The position numbers and the translations under genes were made by a program. A stretch of DNA of 64,000 nt from Occultella glacieicola (lineage in GTDB: Bacteria > Actinomycetota > Actinomycetes > Actinomycetales > Beutenbergiaceae): the NCBI RefSeq assembly GCF_004353825.1, contig NZ_SMNA01000007.1, positions 278,303 through 342,302 on the forward strand, written 5' to 3'. This document shows, piece after piece, positions 15,578 to 23,086 of this stretch. Within the stretch, counting starts at the first letter, position 1. The number at the start of each line of letters is the position of its first letter. Under the pieces are notes generated by a model. That model was not told the DNA's origin. It ran no database searches and saw only the letters and a list, made by a program, of their open reading frames with translations.

Positions 15578-15841
15578 ATGGCCGAGACACCCGCGACCGA
15601 CGGGGCCGCACCACGGGTCACGCTGTTCAGCCGGCGGGACTGTCACCTGTGCGACACCGCTCGACGCGCGGTGCGTGCGGTCTGTGAGCCCGACGGCGTC
15701 GCCTGGGCCGAGGTGGACATCGACACCGATCCCGGGCTGCAGGACCGCTACGGCGAGCTCGTGCCGGTCGTGACGGTCGACGGGGTGCAGGTGGGCTACT
15801 GGCGGATCGACCCGGAGCGGATCCGCTCGGCGCTGCACTGA
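15578..15841 (+). CDS. Glutaredoxin-like thiol-redox protein (DUF836 type)
   Basis: 87 residues with a thioredoxin-like fold: first strand VTLFSRRDCHLCDTA carries the C-x2-C redox pair at about residues 22 and 25, followed by the cis-Pro strand LVPVVTVDG and the last helix. It probably reduces disulfides or glutathione/mycothiol mixed disulfides in the cytoplasm; the partner is unknown. The start is ATG at 15578, leaderless. Divergent from the HAD phosphatase. The YceI gene converges on it through a strong hairpin. A similar gene (Rv0508 type, from memory) follows serB1 in mycobacteria. Confidence 0.85.
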   Translation: MAETPATDGAAPRVTLFSRRDCHLCDTARRAVRAVCEPDGVAWAEVDIDTDPGLQDRYGELVPVVTVDGVQVGYWRIDPERIRSALH

Positions 15842-15910
15842 CCCCGGTCCGGTCCGGGCCACGTGCCCGCCCATCGGTCCGGCCTCCGGCGTCGAGATAG
15901 GACCGGACTC

Positions 15911-15944
15911 CTCGAGATCACCGCTGCGCAGGGGCGATCTCGAG
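15911..15944. repeat. Intergenic inverted repeat CTCGAGATC...GATCTCGAG
   Basis: Perfect 9-bp arms (15911-15919 and 15936-15944) around a 16-base loop. A third, partial CGAGAT copy lies at 15893-15898. Between two convergent genes and separate from the terminator hairpin at 15989-16023. Confidence 0.65.
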
Positions 15945-15988
15945 ATTGCACGTACGAGGTCACCGGCGCGGAGCCGAGCCGCGGACGA

Positions 15989-16023
15989 CGACGGAGCGCA
16001 GCCCTGGGGGCTGCGCTCCGTCG
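15989..16023 (-). terminator. Strong bidirectional hairpin between the glutaredoxin-like gene and yceI
   Basis: A perfect 16-bp stem (15989-16004 with 16008-16023) and a 3-base loop, 37 bases past the YceI stop. No U tract, but by far the most stable simple hairpin in the window. Confidence 0.75.
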
Positions 16024-16059
16024 GTGCGCTACGTGCTCCGGGGTCGAACCCGGAACGGG

Positions 16060-16614
16060 TCAGGCGTTGACCGAGGCGGTCTCCTTGACGGCCTCGACCT
16101 CGATCGAGAGCTTGACCTTGTCGCCGACCAGCAGGCCGCCACCCTCGAGGGCGACGTTCCAGGTCAGGCCGAAGTCCTTGCGGGAGATCTCGGTGACGGC
16201 GGAGAAGCCGACCTTGTCCGCCCCGTCGGCGTCCGCGAGCGCGCCGTTGAACTCGACCTCGAGGGCGACGGGCTTGGTCACGCCGTTCACGGTCAGGTCG
16301 CCGTTCACCACGAACTCCGCACCCGAGCCCTCGACGGAGCTGGACACGAAGGTCCACTCGGGCTTGTTGGCCGCATCCCAGAAGTCCGGGCTGGTCAGGT
16401 GGCCGTCGCGGCCCTCGTTGCCGGTGTGCACGGAGCCGGAGGCGATGGTGACGTTCGCGGAGGAGTCCGCGAAGTCCTCGGCGACCGTGAAGGAACCGGA
16501 GAACTCGGTGAAGCGGCCCTTGACCTTCGCGATGCCCGAGTGACGGACCTGGAAACCGACCTCGCTGTGGCTCGCGTCGATGACGTAGGTACCGGCGGGG
16601 ATGACATTGCTCAT
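16060..16614 (-). CDS. YceI family polyisoprenoid-binding-like protein
   Basis: 184 residues with the lipocalin-like YceI fold: opening GTYVIDASHSEVGFQVRH, VKGRFTEFSGSF, central EGRDGHLTSPDFWDA, and LTVNGVTKPVALEVEF. YceI proteins bind long isoprenoid chains in a beta barrel. No signal peptide is present, so this copy is probably cytoplasmic. Chain binding may relate to menaquinone metabolism encoded nearby, but that is inference. The start is ATG with AGGAG ten bases upstream. Divergent from a MarR regulator, and the spacer holds candidate operator repeats. Confidence 0.9.
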   Translation of the reverse strand: MSNVIPAGTYVIDASHSEVGFQVRHSGIAKVKGRFTEFSGSFTVAEDFADSSANVTIASGSVHTGNEGRDGHLTSPDFWDAANKPEWTFVSSSVEGSGAEFVVNGDLTVNGVTKPVALEVEFNGALADADGADKVGFSAVTEISRKDFGLTWNVALEGGGLLVGDKVKLSIEVEAVKETASVNA

Positions 16615-16647
16615 GCTGGTGTACTCCTGGGTTCGGTGAGGTATTGC

Positions 16648-16666
16648 TTGAACGAGTAGTTGAACG
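16648..16666. promoter_or_regulatory. Candidate MarR operator: two TTGAACG repeats
   Basis: TTGAACG occurs at 16648-16654 and 16660-16666, a 12-bp period on one face of the helix, in an AT-richer patch between yceI and marR. A plus-strand TAGGCT (16693-16698) is a likely -10 for marR. Confidence 0.45.
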
Positions 16667-16754
16667 TTGTAGTAATGAGGATGCCGGAGACCTAGGCTGA
16701 TGTCAAGGGGCTCCACCGAACATGACCGGGGCGCACGCAGAAGGAACAGGTCGT

Positions 16755-17261
16755 ATGACACAGACGCCGATCGACACGCCGACCCAGACGCCGCCGGGCG
16801 CCGAGGTCCGTTGGCTCGATGCCGAGCAGCAGGCCGCCTGGCGGGCCCTGCTGACGGGCACCTCGGTTCTCTTCGAGGCGCTCGGCCGTGATCTTGAGCA
16901 CGGCACGGGCCTGAGCCTCCACGAGTACGAGGTGCTGGTCCGGCTGTCCGAGGCACCCGGTCGGGTGCTCCGGATGTCCGTGCTCGCCGAGGAGCTCGTG
17001 CACTCCCGCTCGCGCCTGACGCACACGGTGAGCCGGATGGAACGTGACGGGCTGGTGTCCCGGTGCAGCAGCTCCCAGGACGGGCGGGGCGTTGACTGCA
17101 TGCTCACCGACGCGGGCATGGCCCGGCTGGAGGAGGCCGCACCCGTGCACGTGGCCTCGGTCCGCCGTCGGCTGATCGGCGCGCTGTCGAGGGAGCAGCT
17201 CCTCGATCTCGGCGTCGCGTTCAACCAGATCGACGACGCGGTCCGGGCGCACCGGAGCTGA
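16755..17261 (+). CDS. MarR family transcriptional regulator
   Basis: 168 residues. The dimerisation helices flank a winged helix: SLHEYEVLVRLSEAP, MSVLAEELVHSRSRLTHTVSRMERDGLV as the recognition region, then the wing with SSQDGRGVDCMLTDAG. MarR proteins usually repress a divergent gene and are released by small phenolics or oxidants; Cys residues in the wing (near 100 and 112) could sense thiol oxidation (inference). An upstream in-frame ATG at 16722 exists; 16755 is preferred because GAAGGA lies about ten bases before it. Likely autoregulated with yceI. Confidence 0.88.
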   Translation: MTQTPIDTPTQTPPGAEVRWLDAEQQAAWRALLTGTSVLFEALGRDLEHGTGLSLHEYEVLVRLSEAPGRVLRMSVLAEELVHSRSRLTHTVSRMERDGLVSRCSSSQDGRGVDCMLTDAGMARLEEAAPVHVASVRRRLIGALSREQLLDLGVAFNQIDDAVRAHRS

Positions 17262-17304
17262 CCGACTGCGCGGAGCACACCGGAAACTTTGCGAGACTGG
17301 GGCC

Positions 17305-17949
17305 ATGTCGCGTACCACCGTCCACCTGCTGCGCCACGGCGAGGTCAACAACCCCGATCGGGTCCTCTACGGGCGCAAGCCGGGCTATGGGCTCTCCGAG
17401 CGTGGCCACCAGATGGCCGAGCGGATCGCGGACGTGTTCACCGTGCGGGGGGCGGACCTGGTGCACCTGGTCGCCTCGCCGCTGCAGCGTGCCCAGGAGA
17501 CCGCCGCCCCGCTGGCCCGGGCGTTCGGCCTCACCGTGCGCACCGACGAACGGGTGATCGAGGCCGAGAACTACTTCGAGGGCTCGACCGTCGGCCGGAA
17601 CCCGGCGCAGTTGCTCAACCCCGCGCACTGGGCGAAGCTCATCAACCCGCTGCGCCCGTCCTGGGGTGAGCCGTACACCGAGCAGGCGGCGCGGATGTTC
17701 GCGGCGATCCGGGACGCCCGGAGTGCCGCGGACGGTCACGAGGCCGTGATCGTCTCCCACCAGCTCCCGATCTGGGTGGCCCGCAGCACCATCCTCGGCA
17801 GATCGATGCTGCACGACCCCCGCCGGCGCCGACTCACGCTGGCCTCCCTGACCACGCTCACGTTCGAGCGGGGCACCCTGCTTGCGGTCGATTACACCGA
17901 GCCCTGCGCGGACCTGCTGCCCGATGCGACGACGGCGGTGCTCCCGTGA
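17305..17949 (+). CDS. Histidine phosphatase family protein (phosphoglycerate-mutase-like)
   Basis: 214 residues. The phosphohistidine motif is LLRHGEV at about residues 8-14; the second Arg is in ASPLQRAQETA near 53-63 and the second His in VSHQLPI near 151. It is the first gene of a five-gene unit for cytochrome c maturation and overlaps the next gene by GTGA. The same position is taken by a phosphatase gene in mycobacteria (Rv0525 type, from memory), so a role in this pathway is plausible but the substrate is unknown. The start is ATG without a strong Shine-Dalgarno. Confidence 0.88.
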   Translation: MSRTTVHLLRHGEVNNPDRVLYGRKPGYGLSERGHQMAERIADVFTVRGADLVHLVASPLQRAQETAAPLARAFGLTVRTDERVIEAENYFEGSTVGRNPAQLLNPAHWAKLINPLRPSWGEPYTEQAARMFAAIRDARSAADGHEAVIVSHQLPIWVARSTILGRSMLHDPRRRRLTLASLTTLTFERGTLLAVDYTEPCADLLPDATTAVLP

Positions 17950-18566
17950 GGCGCACCCGGCCGGCCGGCCGCGGGACCCGGCGGCGTGCGCCGCTCGCCG
18001 CGGCAGCGCTGGTCGCCGCCGCGCTGATGCTCGCCGGCTGCGCCGGCGAGCCGGCGCCGTCCGGGACCGGCGAGGTGAACCAGGGGTCCTACGTCAATGG
18101 TGACGGTTCCGTGCAGGCCTGGGCCGCGGCCGACCGCGGCGACCCGGTCGAACTCGCCGGAGTCTCCTACGCCGACGAGCCGATCGACGTGGCGGACTGG
18201 CGAGGGGACGTCGTGGTCCTGAACTTCTGGTACGCCGCCTGCCCGCCGTGCCGGGCCGAGGCGCCGGACCTGGCCGCGATCTCGACCGACTACGCCGACC
18301 AGGGCGTGCACCTGCTCGGCGTGAACCACACCGATGACGCGGGCACTGCGCAGTCCTTCGAGCGCCGGTTCGAGTTGCCCTACCCGAGCCTCGACGACGC
18401 CGAGGCCGCCGGGGTCGCCGCGATGCAGGGTGCGGTCCCGCTGAGCGCGATGCCGAGCACCGTGGTCCTGGACGGCGAGGGTCGGGTCGCGGCCCGGATC
18501 ATCGGGATCGCCGACCCGACCGTCCTGCGCGGGATCATCGACGACGAACTCGCCGCCGGCGCATGA
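17946..18566 (+). CDS. resA: ResA/TlpA-like thioredoxin-fold lipoprotein
   Basis: 206 residues. The N-terminus is basic, then a hydrophobic helix ends in the lipobox LAGC (Cys at about residue 32), so the protein is exported and lipid-anchored. The AhpC/TSA-thioredoxin domain carries the redox pair in ACPPCRA near residues 98-104 and cis-Pro in SAMPSTVV. It probably reduces the haem-binding cysteines of apocytochrome c using electrons from CcdA, the next gene. Start GTG overlaps the preceding stop. Confidence 0.9.
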   Translation: MRRTRPAGRGTRRRAPLAAAALVAAALMLAGCAGEPAPSGTGEVNQGSYVNGDGSVQAWAAADRGDPVELAGVSYADEPIDVADWRGDVVVLNFWYAACPPCRAEAPDLAAISTDYADQGVHLLGVNHTDDAGTAQSFERRFELPYPSLDDAEAAGVAAMQGAVPLSAMPSTVVLDGEGRVAARIIGIADPTVLRGIIDDELAAGA

Positions 18567-18594
18567 GCGCCCGGACGCGGCCGGCCGGCACGCC

Positions 18595-19389
18595 ATGACC
18601 TGGCTCGAGGAGCTCAGCCGCACGTTCGCCGAGACCGTGTTCTCCGGTTCGATGCTGGCCGCGGTGCCGATCGCCCTGCTGGCCGGGTTCGTCTCGTTCG
18701 CCTCCCCGTGCGTGCTGCCGCTGGTACCCGGCTACCTCGGCTACGTGGGCGGGATGGTGGGCGCGGACTCCGGCGGACCCACCCGCGGTGGTGCGAAGGG
18801 GTCGAGCGGATCGAGGGCGCGCCTGGTGGTGGGCATCCTCGGGTTCGTCGCCGGGTTCACGTTGGTGTTCGCCGTGATGACCCTGGCGCTGACCTCCGTC
18901 GGCCTGTACCTGTACCGCTGGCAGGACCTCATCACCCGGGTGCTCGGGATCCTCGTGCTGTTGATGGGCCTGGCGTTCCTGGGCGCGGTGCCGTTCCTGC
19001 AGCGCGAGCGCCGGTTCCACATGAGCCCCCGGGCCGGGGTCTGGGGAGCGCCGCTGCTCGGCATCGTGTTCGGCTTCGGTTGGGCCCCGTGCATCGGCCC
19101 CACGCTCGCGGCCGTCCAGGCGCTCGCGATCGACGGCGGCGACCTGGGCCGGGCGATGACCCTGGTGATCGCGTACTGCCTCGGCCTCGGCCTGCCGTTC
19201 GTGCTCGTGGCTCTCGGGCTGAAGTCGTCCGACCGACTGATGGGCTTCCTGCGTCGGCACCGGCTGGCGATCATGCGCCTGGGCGGTGGCCTGCTCGTGC
19301 TGCTCGGCCTGGCCCTGATCACCGGGGTCTGGGCGTCGCTGGCGAACTGGCTGCAGGGCTTCATCGACGGATTCGTGACGGTGATCTGA
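18595..19389 (+). CDS. ccdA: Cytochrome c biogenesis protein CcdA (DsbD-like transmembrane electron carrier)
   Basis: 264 residues with six to seven hydrophobic helices. Two conserved Pro-Cys motifs are visible: SFASPCVLPL (about 36-45) and GWAPCIGPTL (about 160-169), whose cysteines pass electrons from cytoplasmic thioredoxin to the outside. It follows the ResA-like gene after 28 bases and its stop is directly adjacent to the GTG of resB. Part of system II cytochrome c maturation. Confidence 0.95.
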   Translation: MTWLEELSRTFAETVFSGSMLAAVPIALLAGFVSFASPCVLPLVPGYLGYVGGMVGADSGGPTRGGAKGSSGSRARLVVGILGFVAGFTLVFAVMTLALTSVGLYLYRWQDLITRVLGILVLLMGLAFLGAVPFLQRERRFHMSPRAGVWGAPLLGIVFGFGWAPCIGPTLAAVQALAIDGGDLGRAMTLVIAYCLGLGLPFVLVALGLKSSDRLMGFLRRHRLAIMRLGGGLLVLLGLALITGVWASLANWLQGFIDGFVTVI

Positions 19390-21108
19390 GTGGCCACCAG
19401 GTATGAACCCGAGGGTCTTGCCACGGCCGACGAACGCGTCGATCCGGGCCCGAAGGCCGGATCGCGCGGCTCCGCCGGCGGTACCGGCGCTTCGGGCGGC
19501 CGGGGGAGCGGGGCGCCCCGGGGCGGGGCTGGCCTCGGCGTGCGGGGCTGGCTGCGGTGGATGTGGCGGCAACTGACCAGCATGCGAGTGGCGTTGCTGC
19601 TGTTGTTGCTGCTGGCCGTGGTGGCCCTGCCGGGCGCGTTCTTCCCGCAGCGCAGCGTCGACCCGAACGCGGTGCAGCAGTACTTCCTCGACCATCCGGA
19701 CACCGCGGAGTTGTTGGACTCGCTGCATCTGTTCGACGTGTACTCCTCGCCGTGGTTCTCCGCGGTCTACCTGCTGCTGTTCGTCTCCCTGATCGGCTGC
19801 ATCGTGCCCCGCACCTGGGTGCACCTGAAGAACCTGCGCGCCGAGCCGTCCCGGGTCCCGAGCCGGTTCACCCGGTTCGAGGTCCGTGGTCAGACCCGCG
19901 CCCTCGGGACCCCGGACGAGGTCCGGGAGCGGCTCCGGGTGGCCCTCGGCCGCCGGTACCGGCGCCGGCTCGCCAGCGAGCGTGGCAAGGCCGCCGACGG
20001 CGCAACGAGGACCGCGCTGACCATCTCCGCCGAGCGGGGCTACGGCCGGGAGACCGGGAACCTGGTCTTCCACCTGGCGCTCGTGGGTCTGCTCGTGGTG
20101 ACCGCGTGGGGGCAGCTCGTGCACTATCGCGGCCAGGTGGTGCTGATCGAGGGGGACACGTTCGTCAACGCGCCGCTCGACTTCGACTCCTTCGACACCG
20201 GCAGCTGGTTCGGTCCGGAGTCCCAGGAGCCGTTCCGGGTCCGCCTCGACTCGTTCGAGTCCGAGTTCACGGTCGACTCCCAGCCGCGGGAGTTCATCGC
20301 CGGGGTCACGCTGACCACGACGGACGGCAGCACCCGCACCGAGGACATCCGCCTGAACCATCCGCTGGAGACCAACGACACCCGCGTCTACCTCACCGGG
20401 AACGGGTATGCCCCCCGGTTCACCGTGACCGACGGCACCGGCGAGGTGGCGTTCTCCGGGGCCGTGCCGTTCCTGCCCACCGCAGACCCGAACTACACCT
20501 CCAACGGGGTGGTGATGGTGCCGGACGCGAACGACGGCGAGCACCAGCTCGGCTTCAACGGGGTGTTGCTGCCCACCGCGGCCGCGGACGAGGAGGGGAA
20601 CCTGACCGGGTCCGCCTATCCCCAGCCGTTCGACCCCGCCGTGGTCCTGAACGTCTGGGTCGGTGACCTCGGCCTGGACAGCGGCGTGCCGCAGAACCTC
20701 TATCTGCTGGACACCACGGACATGGACCAGGTCACGACCACCGAGGACGGAACCGAGTCGCCCCTGCAGGTGACGCTGCGGCCCGGTGAGTCGGCCGAGC
20801 TGCCGGACGGGCTCGGCACCATCACCTTCGAGGACCTGCCGCGGTTCGCCGCGTTCGACGTGCGCCACGACCCGTCGATCGTGTGGATGGGTGTGTTCGC
20901 CGGCCTCGCTTTCGCCGGCCTGGTGGCGTCCCTGTTCCTGCCGCGGCGACGCATCTGGGTGCGACTGGTGGAGGGTACCGACGGGGCTACAGTGGTGTCG
21001 GCCGCGGCCCTGGCGCGCGGCGACGATCCCGGTCTCCAGCGCGAGCTGGACCGGGTCCTGGCGGTGCTCGACGACGATCGGCCCGCGACGACGGAGGAGG
21101 ACCGATGA
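19390..21108 (+). CDS. resB: Cytochrome c biogenesis protein ResB (Ccs1)
   Basis: 572 residues. After a Gly-rich cytoplasmic N-terminus of about 50 residues there are three N-terminal membrane helices (about 60-85, 115-140, 220-240), a large outside domain (about 245-490), and a fourth helix (about 497-516). The motif MRVALLLLLLLAVVALPGAFFPQR is typical of ResB. Together with CcsB it forms the system II synthase that attaches haem to exported apocytochromes. The GTG start follows the ccdA stop without a gap; the stop overlaps the ccsB ATG. Confidence 0.94.
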   Translation: MATRYEPEGLATADERVDPGPKAGSRGSAGGTGASGGRGSGAPRGGAGLGVRGWLRWMWRQLTSMRVALLLLLLLAVVALPGAFFPQRSVDPNAVQQYFLDHPDTAELLDSLHLFDVYSSPWFSAVYLLLFVSLIGCIVPRTWVHLKNLRAEPSRVPSRFTRFEVRGQTRALGTPDEVRERLRVALGRRYRRRLASERGKAADGATRTALTISAERGYGRETGNLVFHLALVGLLVVTAWGQLVHYRGQVVLIEGDTFVNAPLDFDSFDTGSWFGPESQEPFRVRLDSFESEFTVDSQPREFIAGVTLTTTDGSTRTEDIRLNHPLETNDTRVYLTGNGYAPRFTVTDGTGEVAFSGAVPFLPTADPNYTSNGVVMVPDANDGEHQLGFNGVLLPTAAADEEGNLTGSAYPQPFDPAVVLNVWVGDLGLDSGVPQNLYLLDTTDMDQVTTTEDGTESPLQVTLRPGESAELPDGLGTITFEDLPRFAAFDVRHDPSIVWMGVFAGLAFAGLVASLFLPRRRIWVRLVEGTDGATVVSAAALARGDDPGLQRELDRVLAVLDDDRPATTEEDR

Positions 21109-22121
21109 ACAGCGATCTCGGCGACATCAGCACCCTGCTGATCTATGGGGCGATGGCCTCCTACGTGGTCGCGATGATCGCGTTCGCCGTGGACGTCAGT
21201 GCGCTCGGCATCGGGGCCCCGAGGGACCGCCGACGCCGTGCCGCCGGGATCGGCATGGCCACGATGTGGCTCGGGGCCGGGCTCCAACTGGTGGCGATCG
21301 TGGTCCGCGGACTGGCCGCCGGGCGGGTGCCGTGGGCGAACATGTACGAGTTCACCCTGATGTTCACGTTCTTCGTGGTCGCGATCTTCCTCGGCCTGCA
21401 GACCCGCAGGGACGTGCGCTATCTCGGTGTCGGGGTCTCGATGCTCGCGTTCCTGGCGCTGATGCTCGCCGTCACGGTGCTGTACGTCGAGGCCGACGGC
21501 GTCCAGCCGGCACTGCGCAGCTACTGGCTGGTCATCCACGTGTCCGTGGCCACGCTCGCCACCGGGCTGAGCGGGTTGGCGGCGATGATCTCGGTCGCCC
21601 AGCTGGTCAAGGCCCGCACCGAGCGGGCCGGGGCCCGCGGCGGGCGGGCGCCGGTCACCGCTGCCGCGACGTCCACGGCGACGGCGGAGGTCACCTCGGG
21701 CGCGACGGCGGACCTCGGTCCGGGTGCGACCGCGACGGCCGTCGCCGAGACGACGACGCCGAAGCAGCCCCGCGCGACGTTCGGTTCGCGGATCATCGAG
21801 GCACTGCCGCCGTCGGCCAACATGGAGCGCCTCGCCTACCGGCTCAACGCCGTCGGGTTCGTGGCGTGGACGTTCACCCTCGTGGCCGGCGCGATCTGGG
21901 CCGAGCACGCCTGGGGCCGGCCCTGGGGCTGGGACCCGAAGGAGACCTGGACGTTCGTGATCTGGGTCATCTACGCGGCGTACCTGCACGCGCGAGTCAC
22001 GACCGGCTGGGCCGCGGAGAAGTTCGCCTACTTCGCGCTCGTCGGGTTCATGGCGGTGCTCGCCAACTTCTACATCGTGAACATCTTCTTCAGCGGCAAG
22101 CACTCCTACGCCGGCCTCTGA
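21105..22121 (+). CDS. ccsB: Cytochrome c biogenesis protein CcsB/CcsA (haem handling)
   Basis: 338 residues with about eight membrane helices. The haem-binding tryptophan-rich motif WGWDPKETW lies near residue 275, with conserved His residues on flanking helices (SYWLVIHVSVATL and AAYLHARVTTGW). Between helices there is an extra Ala/Thr-rich, low-complexity loop at about residues 175-225 that is not part of the core family and probably lies in the cytoplasm. ATG overlaps the resB stop (ATGA). Last gene of the ccs unit. Confidence 0.95.
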   Translation: MNSDLGDISTLLIYGAMASYVVAMIAFAVDVSALGIGAPRDRRRRAAGIGMATMWLGAGLQLVAIVVRGLAAGRVPWANMYEFTLMFTFFVVAIFLGLQTRRDVRYLGVGVSMLAFLALMLAVTVLYVEADGVQPALRSYWLVIHVSVATLATGLSGLAAMISVAQLVKARTERAGARGGRAPVTAAATSTATAEVTSGATADLGPGATATAVAETTTPKQPRATFGSRIIEALPPSANMERLAYRLNAVGFVAWTFTLVAGAIWAEHAWGRPWGWDPKETWTFVIWVIYAAYLHARVTTGWAAEKFAYFALVGFMAVLANFYIVNIFFSGKHSYAGL

Positions 22122-22152
22122 GCGGGCTCCGAACCCCCCGAGCGTAGGGCCG

Positions 22153-22617
22153 CTACGCGCGGTCCTCGGTGTCGCCGGGGTTGGTGCCGGTGCGGGGCCC
22201 TTCGTGACCGTCGGGGCCGTCGCCGGGTTCCTTGGCCGGCTTCGTGCGCTCGGCCGGCCCGCTCGGCGGCAGCGCCGGGGGAGTGGGCGGTTCCGGGGCC
22301 TTCGTGACCTCCGGCGGCTTCGGCCGGTTGAGCCCGGCCAGGAACTCGGGGTCGTCGTCGGGCGCGACCGGCCGGGACGGACGCCGCTGGCTCCGGGGTG
22401 CGCGGTACTCCTCGGGGCCGGCGTCGCCGCGGGCGGCGACCGGCAGCCGCGACACGACCAGCCAGATCAGGGCACCGACCCCCGGTGCGATGATGATCAT
22501 GGCCACCCAGAGCCAGGTCGGCAGCCCGAGGCGCCGCCGGTCGTCCTCGGTGCGGGTGACGTCGAGAATGGCGTAGGTCATGAGGCCGATGATGGCCAGG
22601 ACGAGCAGGAACCTCAT
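22153..22617 (-). CDS. PLDc_N-type small membrane protein
   Basis: 154 residues. The first 65 residues have two hydrophobic helices separated by a charged turn (LDVTRTEDDRRRLGLPTW), the pattern of the phospholipase-D-nuclease N-terminal domain (PLDc_N), here without any catalytic domain. The rest is a Pro-rich, disordered cytoplasmic tail. Function is unknown. The start is ATG at 22617, six bases after TAGGCT (leaderless); that hexamer overlaps the -10 of the divergent DUF4229 gene. Confidence 0.8.
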   Translation of the reverse strand: MRFLLVLAIIGLMTYAILDVTRTEDDRRRLGLPTWLWVAMIIIAPGVGALIWLVVSRLPVAARGDAGPEEYRAPRSQRRPSRPVAPDDDPEFLAGLNRPKPPEVTKAPEPPTPPALPPSGPAERTKPAKEPGDGPDGHEGPRTGTNPGDTEDRA

Positions 22618-22623
22618 TGTCAG

Positions 22624-22633
22624 AGCCTACGCT
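22624..22633. promoter_or_regulatory. Overlapping divergent -10 hexamers of two leaderless promoters
   Basis: Minus-strand TAGGCT occupies 22624-22629 and plus-strand TACGCT occupies 22628-22633; they share the TA at 22628-22629. Each ends exactly six bases before its ATG (22617 and 22640). The whole spacer between the two start codons is 22 bases. Confidence 0.65.
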
Positions 22634-22639
22634 GAGTCC

Positions 22640-23086
22640 ATGGCTCTCCTCATCTACAGCGTGCTCCGGATCCTGCTGGTGGTCGCCGCCGGTGCCGTGC
22701 TGTATCTGCTCGGCCTGCGCAGCTGGCTCCTCGTGCTGGCCGCGGTCCTGGTCGGTGCGGGCCTGTCCTACGTGCTGCTCGAGGGGCCACGTCGAAAGGC
22801 CGCCGATGCGGTGGCCGCGCGGCGGGCGGGCGGGGACCGGTTCTCCCGGGCGCTCGCAGACGAGGCCGCGGAGGAGGACGCGGAGGCCGATTCGATGGCC
22901 AGACTCAGGCGGGAGGCTCGATCGGAGCCCGTCCGCTCAGGCGGTGCCGAGGAGCAGGGCGGCCAGCAGGACCAGGCCGAAGGCGAGCTCGAGGAGTCCG
23001 GTGTCCCGCAGGACTCCGATGAGGTCGCGACCGGTGGCCCCGCCGAGGACCCGGCGCGCGAGGATCACGACCACCGGCGCCAGTAG
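22640..23086 (+). CDS. DUF4229 small membrane protein with extended tail
   Basis: 148 residues. Residues 1-50 hold two membrane helices (LIYSVLRILLVVAAGAVLYLL and LLVLAAVLVGAGLSYVLL) followed by a charged region RRKAADAVAARR, matching DUF4229 as found near menA in other actinobacteria. The remaining acidic tail is rich in Glu, Gln and Gly, and its last 50 codons run antisense to the end of menA. Family members I recall are nearer 100 residues, so the tail may be a read-on caused by loss of an earlier stop. The start is ATG, leaderless. Confidence 0.7.
   Translation: MALLIYSVLRILLVVAAGAVLYLLGLRSWLLVLAAVLVGAGLSYVLLEGPRRKAADAVAARRAGGDRFSRALADEAAEEDAEADSMARLRREARSEPVRSGGAEEQGGQQDQAEGELEESGVPQDSDEVATGGPAEDPAREDHDHRRQ

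Noticed and set aside
16722..16754. Upstream ATG start for the MarR gene
   Set aside because: Possible, since AAGGGG lies before it, but the added eleven residues are not typical and the ATG at 16755 has a comparably spaced GAAGGA. Kept only as an alternative.
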